From Torymus aiolomorphi (Eukaryota; Arthropoda; Insecta; Hymenoptera; Torymidae): DNA of 64,000 nt. Position 1 is the stretch's first letter. The number at the start of each line of letters is the position of its first letter. The DNA lies in NCBI GenBank assembly GCA_036365515.1, contig CM070873.1, forward strand, positions 90,093,173-90,157,172, in the 5' to 3' direction. The translations under genes were made by a program, and so were the position numbers. Under the pieces are notes generated by a model. It ran no database searches. It worked only from the letters and a program-made list of their open reading frames with translations, and was not told where the DNA came from. Below, piece after piece: positions 1 to 12,714 of the stretch.

Positions 1-284
1 CACGCCTGCCCGGCCGCTCGCGATGACATTCTGCGTAAGACCCCAGGCCTGAAGGATATCGATTGCCAGACCATGTTTGGAGGGGGGGGGGGGGGGGTAC
101 CGCGAAGCTGTTGGTCAATGTCCTGTGGCCCGACACCGTTCACAAGCTCTTGAAGAGTGCAACAACGCTGCAGAAAGAGATTGGCCACTTACGGCCCACA
201 GTTAAAAATCTAACAGTACTTATGCGACCACACGTAATGGCTCACTTGTTCCAATCGCTAGCGAGGCGGACCTCGATACTCTGA
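1..284 (+). pseudogene. C-terminal remnant of LINE ORF1 (gag-like)
   Basis: The frame open at the left window edge reads through a segment resembling the C-terminal part of ORF1 of jockey/CR1-type LINEs: a hydrophobic and lysine-rich stretch (AKLLVNVLWPDTVHKLLKSA) followed by a conserved-looking LTVLMRP motif. A run of 16 G at 82-97 interrupts it. It lies just upstream of, and in the same orientation as, an endonuclease/RT ORF, the expected order for a LINE. The start is outside the window. Family assignment is inferred from context and weak motif likeness. Confidence 0.4.
82..97. repeat. Poly-G run of 16
   Basis: An uninterrupted run of 16 G inside the LINE ORF1 remnant. It could be real expansion or a sequencing/assembly artefact. 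Confidence 0.8.
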
Positions 285-348
285 CTGTCACACCGCTGTG
301 ACGGCTGAGCAGCCACGGTTCCCCGCACATCAAGCGCTCAAACATTCG

Positions 349-3011
349 TCGCAGGCCACATTAATATAAACGGCCTATTCCCGTCTCATTTCGCCCTGCT
401 CGAGACCAAGGTTGCTGAGTCCTGCTTTAACACTATTGCGATTAGCGAAATCAAAATTGATCCACTCGGGAAAGACTCACACCTTGCCCACGACGGCTTT
501 AATTTTTTTCATATTGATAGAGAGGGAATGGGCAGTGGTGGTGTTGGCCTCTACGTCCACGACACCTTTAGCGTTGAAGTGTTATTTAGTTCCGACCCGC
601 TGTTTGACACCCCCGAGTTAATGATATGCGAGATTAGGAAGAACCAGTTTCCATTACTTTCTGCTGTCGTCTATCGCCGCCCTCATGCTGCCTATCGTAT
701 TCACTTCTTTAAATGCCTCGCAAGCTACCCACTCCTCTTCTCTTATTATTACCGACGACTATAATATGAAAATGGCCCTTCCTGATTCTCCTGCAGCCAC
801 CCACCTCAACAACATCATCAACTCTAACTCACTCCGTCTCGTCCCTTCTGAACCCCCACGCATCACCAACCGTGGCGCGACACCCACACCTGAATCGACC
901 TTTTTATGGTAAAGAGTGACGACCACGTTTTGGCTTACCGAAAATCCCCTGCTCCCTTCATTGCAGGGCATGATTTTATTGAACTCTCTCTTGCGTGCTC
1001 AAAACCACCTCCGGAGGTCAGGCGTGTCCCGTTACGCGACCTGAAAAGGGTCGATCCGAGTGAACTGGAGCGCTGCCTTCTCCAACATCTTGAAACGGCG
1101 ACTGTACCCTCTCCTTTCCCACCAAATACCTTCATAGCCAATACTCCGAGCACTGAACTGGTTCTAGGCCCTTGCCTAGCCGACATCGACCGCTGTGATG
1201 GCGCCTTAACTAAGACCATGCTTGCTGCATTCGACGCAATTGCTCCGCTGCGTTTAGTCACGCTCTCGTCGTGCCGAAAGCCGTGCGTGAGTCCTCAGAT
1301 CAGGGCTTTAATGAAAACCCGTGATCGTGCCTACAGGGTTGGATTGCAACTACGACTTCCGCCCGACCACAGAGCGTGAAGTGCTCGAAGTTATTTTGAA
1401 AGCTTCCTCAAAGGCCACAGGTAACGACGGTCTCTCGGTGCAGCTGCTCAAAATGGCCTCTCAAAACATCATCACTGACGTGAGTAACCTTTTTAACGCA
1501 TCACTGGCCCAAGCATCTTTCCCCACGAGCTGGAAGAGAGCGTTAATCTAACCGCTCGCCAAGGTGAAAACCCTCAGACAGCCATCCAATACGAGGCCCA
1601 TCGCCAAGCTACCGGAACTATCGAAGATACTGGAGCGCTTGGTCCATAATCAACTTCAAGGTTACCTCGAAGTCAAAAACATTCTCCAGCCATGCCAAGC
1701 TGGTTTTCGCCGTGTTCACAGCACGCAAACAGCCCCCTGCTCGGCGTATTCGATGATATTCGACAGGCTATCGATGACAGGATGATGACTACTCTCATCC
1801 TGCTTGACTTTATCAAAGCCTTTGATTCTATACCCCATGCTTCGCTGCTCGGTAAACTGAATAGCTCGAACCGGGCCCTGCGATGGTTTTTCACGTATCT
1901 AGCTGATAGGATCCAAGCGGTAGTTGATTCCGGTGTGAGTATTTCTGACTAGCTACGTGCAGCGTCGAGAGTACCTCAGGGCAGTGTTCTCGGCCCCTTA
2001 CTATGTCCCATCTACATCAATGATCTCCCGACGGCCATTCGTTTCACCAAAGTCATGATTTTCGCCGACGACACCCAGCTCTACCTTCACTTCCATCAGA
2101 GGTATATCCTACAGGCCATCGACAACATGAACTATGACGCTCAGGCCGTCGCGGACTGGGTCCGCGCCAATGGATTACTTCTGAACGAGGCAAAAACGAA
2201 GGTCATCATCCTTGGTAGCGTGCACTATGTCACAGTGATTGACCACAGTACTCTACCACGCATTGTCATAAACGGACACGCGCTGCCTTACTCGACGGAA
2301 GCACGGAGCCTTGGAGTCACCTTCACCCACTCGCTTTGGCTTCACGCCAAAGAGGTAACTCGCCAGGTTTTTTGCTCCCTCTATTTGCTGCGCTTCTATA
2401 GGCGTGCGCTAAATCGGGACATTAAGAAGCACCTCATAGAGAGCTTAATTCTCCCCCGTTTTGACTACGCGTGCCCGGTTCACAACTATTTATACAACAC
2501 CCGAGTAAAAAAGCTCGAAGTAGCACTCAGCGCTTGCATTCGCTTTGTTGTCGGTACTATACCGTTTCGAGGTCACATCACACCTCACAGACTCCAACTC
2601 GGCTGGCTCTCGGCTCTGAGAAGAAGCGAATATTTTATCGGCCTACAAGCATACATGGTAGTAGCTAATGCGCAACCCTCCTACCTTGTCGAGCGTTTCA
2701 ACTGTAAGGTGGCGGTCGACCTCGATGTACGCCGCTCCGAGAGAAACTCCCCTGCTGCGTTTGCACTTCCGACGGCCCGCACCGAAGCCTATAAATGTGC
2801 ATTTACCTTCGAAGCGATGCACCTTCTAAACTCGTTACGAGTCCTCAACTTCCGACCGGCACATACGCAGCGCTTCAAGTACGAGCACCGAACTGCACTC
2901 TTGCAGCGCGACGTAGCAGATTGGAATTTGCATGTGCGAAGCGAGCGCATACATGTAAGCTTGCTCTTTCCGGTAGCCGACCCTATTGTACCACTACGGG
3001 CCCTACTCTAA
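349..3011 (+). pseudogene. LINE ORF2: apurinic-type endonuclease plus reverse transcriptase, decayed (jockey/CR1-like)
   Basis: The first part (about 349-1000) reads as an exonuclease-endonuclease-phosphatase fold: GHININGLFPSHFALLETK, then ISEIKI, a GGVGLYVHD strand, a DDYNMKM segment (usually GDFN) and a late HDF/IELSL segment. Reverse transcriptase follows from about 1340: fingers KATGNDGLSVQLL, palm LDFIKAFDSIPHASLL, RVPQGSVLGPLL and the catalytic box FADDTQLY near 2060, then a thumb and C-terminal region to the stop at 3009-3011. The protein would nick target DNA and prime cDNA synthesis. Frames change at about 620-700, 900, 1379, 1551 and 1785, and a stop splits the RT near 1952, so this copy is dead. 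The linker between EN and RT looks shortened near 1379. Codons are GC-richer than in the neighbouring LINE, so the two are different families. Confidence 0.85.
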
Positions 3012-3449
3012 ACAGAATTGATTTAGCTTATTCCATAGTTAGATTATATATTTTATACTTCTTTACTTTATATTAATATATTGTTTATCACCATATTATA
3101 TTTACTTGTTACTTAATTTTATATCTGAATTTTATATCTTTTATATCTTAGTTTACTTGCCTACCCTAGTCATCGCCAACAGTTGAGAGAACTGCGCTCT
3201 TTCTCTATTATAGTTTATTATATTTTGTATTTCTATATCAAGAATGCTAATATTATTGTTAGATAATCTTTATAATGTAAGCTTAAGGGGATCATAGACC
3301 TATATGGTTTTGAAGCTAAAGTTACTTGAAAAAATAAAATAAAATATAATTAGTTACATATATTAACAATATATTATAAGTAGGCACAATTTCTGATAAA
3401 ATAGCCCAAGATATAATCCGTAGACCAATTTTACTCAGAAATATTGCAT
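3012..3449. other. AT-rich non-coding DNA downstream of the first LINE
   Basis: About 440 bp of AT-rich sequence, probably including the 3'UTR of the preceding LINE. No clear A-tail, target duplication or ORF could be identified. Confidence 0.5.
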
Positions 3450-3805
3450 TGACAAGATTTTTTCTTTGACGTAGTTTTTAAAAACAAGTACTCCACAAAT
3501 TTTCATGGGACAAGGCCTAAAATACTCTAAATTCATCCAGTTTTCTGCCTAAGATTTGGAAATATCAAATTTCTCGAAACAAATATTTTTTTAATGGAAA
3601 AAACTACTTTTAATTTATGAATTTTATGAATTTATATGTTTTTTTCTGGATTTTAGCATTTCACAAATATTAGTTTCAAAAATGTTATATTTTCAACTCT
3701 CACGTAGAAAACTGGATGAATTTAGAGTATTTTAGGCCTTGTTCCATGTAAATTTGTCGAGTACTTGTTTTTAAAAGCTACGCCAAAGTCTTGAAAACAA
3801 TATTT
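3450..3805. repeat. Imperfect hairpin repeat (about 355 bp)
   Basis: The segment at 3452-3548 (key string ACTCTAAATTCATCCAG) is mirrored as the reverse complement at 3706-3800 (CTGGATGAATTTAGAGT). Similarity continues towards a centre near 3630, so the whole block can fold into one long imperfect hairpin. It has no ORF. It is most simply a foldback or MITE-type repeat; terminal boundaries and a target duplication were not resolved. Confidence 0.7.
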
Positions 3806-3978
3806 TATAAAAAACCCTGTGAAATGGAAATTCAGAAAACTAGAAAAATGTTGAGCCATTTAGTTCTCAATTTTTTTCTCCTTCCTGAAACATAAAAAAT
3901 AAGTTTTTATAATTAGGCGTCGGAAGACGGGCTGCCTTCCGGAGAGCCTTCTGATAAAAATCTAGAATTAGTGTATAA

Positions 3979-5188
3979 ATGCCACCCAAAAAGGAAGTGT
4001 CACTTGTAGTTTGCATAGTGTGTGAAAACGTGTACCATAAAAGTGATTATGAAAAGTGTAAAGACAAAAAATATATAAGTAATCTATTAGTGATATGTCC
4101 AGACCACGTGGAGCTTAATATAACCTTAAAAAATCAAGAAACTAAACTCTGTGAAGCAGCTAAAATATTAATTGCGCAAATTAAAAGTGAAAAGGAGGAA
4201 CAAATAAAACATAAAATATTAAATGAAATATTTATTATCTCTGATAGTGTACATAAATCAGTAGATAATGAAAAGCTACTAAACGTTACGATGCTAACTG
4301 AAAATGCTGAACTGGAAAATCAACATATTGAAATTCAATTACTAAGACAATTAAATCAAGAACTAATGGAAAAAAGCGATATATTGAAGCAATTAATAAA
4401 AAAGGATAAAAATGACCAGGAGATGGAAATAAAGCAAGATAACCAAAAAACATATGCAGAAGTAGCAACTAACAAACTAGCAATTAAAAACAAAAAAGGT
4501 ATGTGACGTTTTAATAAAAGAAAATGATATACAGATGAAACAACTAAAAGTAGTGAACGACAATGAAATTGAGATTAAAAGTATGAATGAAAAAAGTGCT
4601 AAAGTAACAATTAAATTACTCTCAAAAAAACTGTCTAACAATTATACAACATTTATTGAAAAAATTGAATCCCCGAAGATGAAAATAGTTGGTGTAGACA
4701 ACTATACTAATATGAATATAGAAGAGCCGGAAGAAGACTTAAATAAAAGAAATTTTATTGGATATCAAGATAAGTGTCAGATACTAAATATAGACAAAAA
4801 TAAGATTACAAACAAGACAACCATAATAATTGAAGTTCCGAGAGAGCTATATAAACATATTAGTGACAATCAAAATAAAATCTTCATTGGATATCAAAGA
4901 TGTAAGGTATGGGATTTAATAAACATCAAGCCCTGCTTAAACTGTGGAAGATTTGGACATAACACATTGAAATGCAAAAACACTCTATGCTGCTTAAAAT
5001 GTACAGGTCCGCATAAGACTTTGCAATGTGATAATAACTCATCCAACATTACATGTGTCAATTGTTTTTATAGCAACTCGAAATATAACAAAAATTTCGA
5101 GGTTAAACATATGGCCAATGACACAGAGAAATGTACAATATTTAAGAATAAGCTCAATAGATATATAGATATGAATAGATATGACTGA
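3979..5188 (+). pseudogene. LINE ORF1: coiled-coil and triple zinc-knuckle nucleic-acid-binding protein
   Basis: Starts at ATG 3979 (MPPKKEVSLVVCIVCENVYH) with a Cys-rich PHD/zinc-like segment (CIVC, then CKDK and CPDH). A lysine/glutamate-rich coiled coil follows to about residue 160. The downstream frame (4535-5188) carries knuckle-type Cys/His clusters near the end: CLNCGRFGHNTLKC, CCLKCTGPHKTLQC and CVNCFYSNS. This is the RNA-binding partner protein of jockey/I-type LINEs. A frameshift lies between about 4495 and 4520, where GGTATGTGA interrupts an otherwise continuous frame, so the gene is split into 175- and 217-codon parts. Confidence 0.8.
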
Positions 5189-5266
5189 TTATCCGATAAG
5201 ACCTACTATACCAAGATACTTAGGTAAAGTAGGAAACAGCAATGAAGCTACTACGATGACCAGCTC

Positions 5267-5350
5267 GACTAGCGCAACTATGCTGACTTCGCCGTTTAGA
5301 GCCAACTGGACTAGCGCAACTTTGCTGACTTCGCCGTTTAGAGCCAGCAC
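5267..5350 (+). repeat. 42-bp tandem duplication between LINE ORFs
   Basis: Two near-identical 42-bp units (GACTAGCGCAACT..TGCTGACTTCGCCG) begin at 5267 and 5309. The unit length is a multiple of three, so an ORF continues through it, but it is probably just a local duplication in the inter-ORF segment. Confidence 0.85.
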
Positions 5351-5494
5351 CGTATCTCTAACACATACGACACCAAAGAAATAGCAAACTACATAATAGA
5401 GCAACACGTCGATCCCATTGAAGAATTGCAAAAAGAAATAATACAAGAAGAAACGTCATTTTTTGATCTTAAAACGCTCAATAAAAATATAAAT

Positions 5495-8266
5495 AAAAAA
5501 GATAGTTTGATACTACAGGTACAATATTAGAAGTCTAAATCACAACTATACGAAATTGAATATTCTTATTAAGAATTTGAAGATCAAACCATATATAATT
5601 GTATGTACAGAAACATAGAATTTACCCAATCCTCACTTTTTTGCAATACAGGGATATAAATTGTATTACAATAACGGTAACTTAAATCAAAATGATGGTG
5701 TCGTTGTATATATAAAAGATTGTGTATCAAAAATTACTGAAATAATCGAAATTGGTAGACTCAAAGTATTAAACTCACGAATAAGTCTAAATAACAACAG
5801 TAATCTTGAAATGTCAGCATTATATCGATGTCATGATTTACCGCGCCTTGAATTTATTTTGAATGTAAAATCATTTATCAATAGCAAAAGAAATATAAAA
5901 AACCACCTGATTATTTGTGATTTTAACATCGATATTATGAAAGAAGATGAATATAGCTTAGAATTATTAGACAATATGATGGAAAAGGGTTTCTTCCCGG
6001 GTTTTACTAGACCAAATGATAGTGACGGAAGCGGTACATGCATTGACAACATGTACATAAAAGCTACATCTATAGACACTAAAACTTTTAAACTCTCGAT
6101 TCCTTTTACTGATCATTACCCACTTTTCTTGAAACTGAATAAGCCACCAAAATTAAAACAAGAAAATATCCAGCATCACTATAATTACTATAAACTTTCA
6201 AGTATAGCCATTACAAAAACTTGGAATGTTATAGAGGCAATGCATGGTCCCGATGAAGCTACTGCATTCTTGATAACTGAAATACAAGACTGCTTAGAAA
6301 AGTCTAAGGAAGCGCATAAAACAAAAAATAACAAGAGATATCCAAGGAAGGATTGGATATCTAAAGCAATAATGATCTCGCGTGAAAAGAAAGAACAACT
6401 ATATATTAAAATGCGCAATGAACCAAATAATAATCTAATAAAATTAGAATATAAGAATTACACAAAGAGGCTAGACAAAGTTATTAATGAGGCAAAAATA
6501 AAACATGAAAGAAATTTAATTAAGAACAATATCAATAATGCCAAGCAACTTTGGAAATACATAAACAGAAAAATGGGAACCAATTTGAAAAAGAATAACA
6601 CAATAAATAAGATCATTTTAAATAACAATTGCACAATAGAGGATAGGATCAGACGCAAATTGCGAAGCATATGAATTCGTACTTTTGCAGAATTAGAAAA
6701 GATCTAACTAACACCATTGTAAAACCCCAGGGTAAGCAATTATAATTACCAGCAATGAACATGAATACAATTTACATTAAATCGACTAATAAAGAGGAAA
6801 TTCTTCAAATAATTGATAACATGAAAATAAAAAATGGTGGGGTAGATAACATTACTACCAAAACACTAAAAATACTATCATATCAAATTGTTAATGCACT
6901 AACACATATCTTTAATCTTTGTATTGAAAAATCAACATGGCCTCAAGCGCTTAAAACAGCTGAGGTAGTTCCTATTTTTAAATCGGGTAGTAAAATGGAT
7001 ACATCAAACTATAGACCGATATCTCTAATTTCTAACGTAGCAAAGATATTTGAAAACGTTTTATATGTTCGTTTACAATCATTTTTGGACAGTAATATTT
7101 TTTTATCGCAGAATCAATTTGGATTTATAAAAAAGAAAGGTACCAAAGATGCTCTTAGTTACTTAATGAATATAATATATAAGAAATTAGACAAAAGTAA
7201 ACCAATAGCTATTGCATTTTTAGATCTAGCAAAAGCTTTTGATACTGGTGGTCAATTATGGTATTCTTTCAGACAAATTATATAATTATGGAATAAGAGG
7301 TAAAGCGTATGCACTTATATCTAACTATCTTAGTAACAGAAAACAAAAAGTAAGAATAGGAACAACTGAAAGCTATTATGAAACGATAACTACAGGTGTG
7401 CCGCAAGGTACTATACTAGGGCCACTCTTATTCATAATTTACGTAAACGATTTACTAACAAACAGAACAGATAGTACCATCTCATATGCGGATGATACAG
7501 CTATTATTTCAACAGATGACAACTGGGAGAAAGTTGAAAATAAAATGACAAGTACTTAGATGATATAAATATCTGGCTAGCACTTAACAAACTATCACTA
7601 AATATAAAGAAAACTGTGTACATAACTTTTGGTAACTATTGTGATAGTGTTCCCGAAAATATGAACATACGCATACAGAGTACTAAATTGAGCAGGGTAG
7701 AATACTGTAAATATCTAGGTATAATTATTGATTATTATAGGCTAAAGTGGGATAAATATATTGAATATACAATAAAAAAAATTAAATATATAATATATAT
7801 ACTGTACAAATTACCAACATATATGCAATCTGACACACTTAAGACACTGTATTATGCATTTTTTCACAGTGTCATTAGCTATGGAAATATTGCATGGGGT
7901 GGTGCATATAAAAACAACTTAAAATTACTACAAAACATCCAAAATAGGATTTTAAAAATTGTAAACAAAAATATTTTCAATCGAGACAACCCCTTGAATC
8001 TAAAACAAATTTTTTCTTACGAATGTGTAACGTATCATTATAATGAACTTAAGAATTTATACTTAACATCGACTAGCAAAACTAGAAATAAACTTATAAT
8101 ACTACCAAAGTGTTCGAAAACTGTTAGTGATAAAGATAATTATGTCAAAGCGATACAAGTATTTAATTGTCTTCCGAAATCTAATCCAAATCTTAAAGTT
8201 CTAGATATCGCAAAAAATTATAATAAGGAAAAGCTAAAAATTTGGATTGGTACTAATATATTCTAG
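5495..8266 (+). pseudogene. LINE ORF2: endonuclease plus reverse transcriptase, decayed
   Basis: The endonuclease begins near 5495 (VQYNIRSLNHNYTKLNILIK) with a CTET motif, LIICDFNIDIM near 5910 and the SDH-like segment FTDHYPLFLKL near 6110. RT follows from about 6780 with NGGVDNITTKTLK, SNYRPISLISNVAKIFE, FLDLAKAFDT, GVPQGTILGPLLFIIYVNDL and the catalytic box SYADDTAII near 7490. The C-terminal region ends at the stop at 8264-8266. Lesions are a stop just after the CTET motif near 5621, a frame break near 6672, a frameshift near 7240-7285 inside the palm, and a stop at 7557-7559. Function in life: target-primed reverse transcription. This copy cannot make the full protein. Confidence 0.88.
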
Positions 8267-8575
8267 AATTTAAACAAAAAAATAAATAAATAAATAAATA
8301 ATTAAATAAAAATTTAACTCTCCAGTATGGGTGAAATAATCAACTGTGGACCAAATATATTATTTATAGTGGAATCTTTGATTCCATGCCTAGTTTGTAA
8401 GTTACTTAACTTTTTTTTTAGTTTTAAGTACACCGGACCTATGTACGGGTAGCTATGTCTACCTCTATAGGATGTTTGCTGCTTCAGACATGTAACTATG
8501 TCCTGAAGTAAGCAATAACATGTAATACAATATGTACTATTCTGGATTAAATAAATAAATAAATAAGTTAGATAT

Positions 8576-9666
8576 AATGTAATTTTACAATAGATATATT
8601 GCTTACCTGCTTACCCGTTCTAAACACATACATAATAACCTGCAACAATTAATGAAACTCTGCCAAATACGGTTGTGTCAGAATTATCTTACTCACTATT
8701 TATAAGATATCTTTTGAAACCCAGTTAAAGTAAGATTTTATTTTTTTTTACAAATAAAATATTAACTGGCACCTTGGCTTGCACTCCTTTAAATCCCGGA
8801 TTTTTATTTGAGATTGACCATTCGAAAGTACATTATTAAAAACCTCTTTAGCCCAATTTTCAGCTCCCTAGGTGATGATTTAAGTCTCCTAACCCAAAAA
8901 AACGTGTTTTTTCGAAAAATTTTTTTCCGCTCGACCTTTTCTTTCAAAAAATCTAAAAAAAATTCACGGACGTGTGTTTTTGAGTAAGAAAATATCCTGA
9001 TTTTTTCAGATTTTTTAAATAAAAATTGAGCTCAGGAAAAATTTTTTAATTTTTCAATGATTATTTAGGTTATGTAAGTAATTTTTGGCTAACTTGTAAA
9101 TAATGATTTTTTGTGTATTTTTTATTTTGAATTTGCATTTTTGAGCCGGAACATACTAAAATTCGAGAAAACCGATTTTTTAAGCATTTTCCTCATGTTT
9201 TTGGCACATAACCTCAAAACCAATAGCTAAATAAGTGTTTATAAACAATGTTTTTTCAATATCTTACTATATCTTTATATCCTACTGTCAGAACTACCAT
9301 TTTGCATCAGATAATGCTCTAAAATTAAATTATAAACATTTTTTCGTGTTTTTACCATGTTTTTAGGCACGACCGCTTCTCGGGAGAGCCTTATATTTTC
9401 ACCAGAGTGAAAATTGTAACTCCCCGAAAACTAGCAATTTACTGTATAAAAACTATTTTCCGACCAGAAATAATTCATTTTAGGCATTTTTTATAATGTA
9501 TGTATGTATGTACGTTCGTATGTAATCAGGTTTATGGATTATCTCAGCGAATTTTTGATCGATTTCATCGGGATTGCGGGAAAATACTCCTCTAATTATA
9601 GCTAAGTGCTGGAATCCTATTGAGAAAGATCGATGGAAAATTTGTCAAATGGGAGCACAAAGAAAT
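8576..9666. other. AT-rich non-coding stretch
   Basis: No ORF or recognisable element. Homopolymer T/A runs are common, and a short (TATG)n-like run occurs at 9496-9520. A CGGGAGAGCC string near 9380 is an isolated GC island. Confidence 0.5.
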
Positions 9667-10480
9667 ATCTCAAAAAATCGACTTTTAAGCCTAATGTCTA
9701 GAAAAATTAATTTTCAGTTAATATCTACAGGTCTATCTGCTAAAACTAATTAAAATACACATTTTTTCTGTTCGACACTTTTCTCTACGAGCAATATTTG
9801 CCAAGATAAACGCGAAAAACGGCAAAAAAAGGTCAAAAATAGACGATTTTCGGCTATAACTTGACAGGATTTGATTTTACCCAAAAATGTTAAATACAAT
9901 AGTTGTAGATAATATTAAAACAAAACTTTTTTTTCTTTAACATTTTTGTGTAAAATCAACTCCTGACGAGTTATGGTTGTAAAAACGGTTTTAAACGGTA
10001 AAATATACATAAAATGGACGATTTTCGGCTATAACTTGTCAGGATTTGATTTTACACAAAAATGTTAATTACAAAAGTTATAGATAATATTGAAATAAAA
10101 CTTTTTTCCATTTAACATTTTTGTGTTAAATCAACTCCTGACGAGTTAGCCTTATAAAAACGATTTTAAACGCTAAAATATACATAAAATGGACATTTTT
10201 GGCTATAACTTGACAGGATCTTCTTTCACACAATTTATAAATGTAAAAGTTGTACATTATAAGAAAACAAAACGTTTTCCCGTTTAATATTTTCATTTAC
10301 GATCAATACTTGACAAGCTAGGCCTATAAAAACGATTTTTTGTAATGCTTAAATACAGATAAAATCATCGTTTTTCGACTATTATTTAGCAAAATTTGAC
10401 TTGACATAAACAGATATAAACAAAAGAGTAAAATAATCGTTGAGCAAAACTTTTTTCCTATTTGACATTTGTATATACAA
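9667..10480. repeat. 175-bp tandem satellite, about 4.5 diverged copies
   Basis: The motif TTTTCGGCTATAACTTGACA recurs with starts near 9842, 10017, 10192 and 10367, exactly 175 bp apart. A more diverged copy precedes them from about 9667. Each monomer holds an internal inverted pair (AAAAATGTTAA and TTAACATTTTT) and a TAAAAACGATTTTA segment, so each can fold. Divergence grows outward in both directions from the 9842/10017 pair. Confidence 0.88.
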
Positions 10481-10692
10481 TCATTTCATAATGATAATAT
10501 AACGGACTCTGAGAAGAATTCTTAATTCCTAGCCAAACTTAGAAATTAACCAACCGAGCTAATCTTACCAGCGATAACTACCTACCCGTATTGTGTCTAA
10601 CCACAAACATAGAACATTTTTATTATGATTCCCTTCCAGTTCCTAATTATCTAACCCCTCACATTCTAAAGTATTGACACTTAAAATAACTA

Positions 10693-11406
10693 CACGGAAA
10701 AAAATTTGGAAGCCTGGGATGTCGGAGGTATGAAATTAACAGAAATCCAAAAAATACCGTATCTGTACGCGTCCAAAATTGAATGTAGTCACTTCCAAAT
10801 TGAATTGCGTGGACTCCAACAATTTCGGTTGTGTACGGATCTCAAAATGGGATTATGTGTATGCCATGTTGGAATGGCGGGGACTCCGAGACTTTCGGTA
10901 CCGTCGGGATCCGCCCGATGGAGTCCTCAGGCCCCTATTCTTGGTATCTCGGCGGGTCGACTATACATTCGGACGTATTTCAGCCGCGCCGCTTCATAAA
11001 TATAATAATATAATATATATATAAACGGTTTAAAACGTGTGTGCTGTATTATACTATAATAATACTTTGATATATAATGATGAAACGCATATATATGAGA
11101 AAAACGCGCGCGAATGCGGACCGTTCCCCTTCTCTCAACGCTGTCGCGCCACGATACCGGAGATGGGGGCCTCAGACGTCCAAAGTGGAATCGCTACAAT
11201 ACCAGAAATCTCGGAGTCTGGGGATGACCGAATTGGAGTTCAGAACATACGTTTTTGAATCGTGCAGACTCCGAAGATATTGAATTCTTACTGGTTCAAC
11301 TTTGGATGCGCCTTAATTCCAAATTCGTCATAAATTAAGGCGATCGATGGTATTGTACGGAGTCCATATATACCGGTGGTCTGGAGATCCTAAATTTTTT
11401 TCCGTG
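10693..11406. mobile_element. 714-bp TA-flanked MITE (Tc1/mariner type)
   Basis: Terminal inverted repeats CACGGAAAAAAATTT at 10693-10707 and its exact reverse complement at 11392-11406 are each bordered by TA (10691-10692 and 11407-11408), the classic Tc1/mariner target duplication. The interior is GC-richer than its surroundings, contains CGGAG/CTCCG-type internal inverted motifs, and has no transposase. It is probably non-autonomous. Confidence 0.85.
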
Positions 11407-11828
11407 TAACGGAGCTGCAGAAGTAGCAAAGTGGAACTACGCTACTTTATAAATATCAATTTGCTCAACATCATCTAACTAGCAACCATTGACTAGGTCA
11501 GTAACTATACCATCTGTTGTCTCACTGTAGAAATAACTTAAGCCTAAAGATCGACAATGTACAAATAACAGATCAACCACTACTCTATGAGCCAAGTAAG
11601 AGAGTTGAGCACCTAAAACACATATGACTAATAAATACATGATACAAAAAATAATACCGTATGGAAAAAGTCTGTAGCAATGGTCGTTATTGACTTACCT
11701 CGATACATCAGTTACCTACAAAAAATTAAATCGAACTCAAAATCATGGCTATTTAATAAATGATAATAAGGCACTAGCGAGAAAGAAAAATGCATTGGAA
11801 GCGAGTGTGTAGGGCGCAGGACGGGGTC

Positions 11829-11881
11829 CAGGGGGCGAAGCCCCTGATCAGGGGGCGTGGGGGGGGGGCGAAGCCCCCCAC
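11829..11881. repeat. GC-rich twin hairpins with GAAG loops
   Basis: Two adjacent foldbacks, CAGGGGGCGAAGCCCCTG-like and GGGGGGGCGAAGCCCCCC-like, sit in otherwise AT-rich DNA. Each is a GC stem closed by a short CGAAG loop. The flanks 11409-11828 show nothing else recognisable. Confidence 0.65.
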
Positions 11882-11924
11882 CTGAAATAAAATTACTGAT
11901 AAAATTAAAAAAAAAAGAAAAAAA

Positions 11925-11936
<12 letters not shown>

Positions 11937-11993
<57 letters not shown>
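11937..11993. repeat. (AT)n microsatellite
   Basis: About 56 bp of uninterrupted AT dinucleotides. Confidence 0.95.
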
Positions 11994-11996
<3 letters not shown>

Positions 11997-12633
11997 ATAT
12001 TATAGAAATTAATAATTTAAACTAGCCAACTCTTTACTTCCCTTGTTGTTGTTGTGTAATATAATATTCACCATACACTGGCCGAAAGTACCACCTTTGC
12101 TCCCAACTCCGCAATGGGAACGTGGTATTTTCAGTCCGAATATGGTGAAAAATAATATACACAACACGAGGATAAAGAAGACCACCCCAGACCACATGTT
12201 TGCCACCCGCGCCTTCGGCTGGTGGCAATTCATACGTGCTCTGAACTGGCAAACGCCTAGCTACGCTCCCGACTCAAAAACGCGAATGTAATATTTTCAG
12301 CTCGGGTATGGTGAAAAATCATTAATAATAAAAATGATCACCGCACAACATACGATCTTTCAATAAAACTATTGTTTACTAAGAAACTGTTGGTGTTAAA
12401 TATGATTCAAAATATTCTAAACTGTCAAATGCAATATAAAACAAGTTCAGTGCTGTGCCCATTATGATCATAGTTCATACAATTTTATATATTTAGTTAA
12501 AATATATAAAATTCTTTTTGGCATTCCGAGGCAGTGCCTCAGCTAAATCTGAAAAATTGGATATCTCATTTTTTTTTTATTAAATTATACCTACTTCTAG
12601 AAAGATGAAATTTGCTTAAAAAACATACGGTGC

Positions 12634-12637
<4 letters not shown>
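11994..12637. other. Non-coding, with a repeated TATTTTCAG..TATGGTGAAAAAT motif
   Basis: The motif GTATTTTCAGTCCGAATATG with GTGAAAAAT occurs near 12124-12153 and, diverged, near 12288-12318. No ORF is credible. It may be the remains of a small repeat. Confidence 0.4.

Positions 12638-12712
<75 letters not shown>
12637..12712. repeat. (AT)n microsatellite
   Basis: About 75 bp of AT dinucleotides at the outer left edge of the large palindrome. Confidence 0.95.

Positions 12713-12714
<2 letters not shown>

Larger units (their letters stand above)
3979..8575 (+). mobile_element. Second non-LTR retrotransposon (jockey-like LINE), AT-rich
   Basis: A two-ORF LINE: ORF1 with CCHC knuckles, ORF2 with endonuclease and RT, then a 3'UTR of about 300 bp ending in TAAATAAATAAATAAATAAG near 8550-8571. 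A tetranucleotide-type 3' tail fits this LINE group. A (TAAA)n-like run also follows the ORF2 stop at 8280-8300. The 5' end is unresolved and may begin near 3915. Strong A bias on the coding strand separates it from the LINE at 1-3011. Confidence 0.85.
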
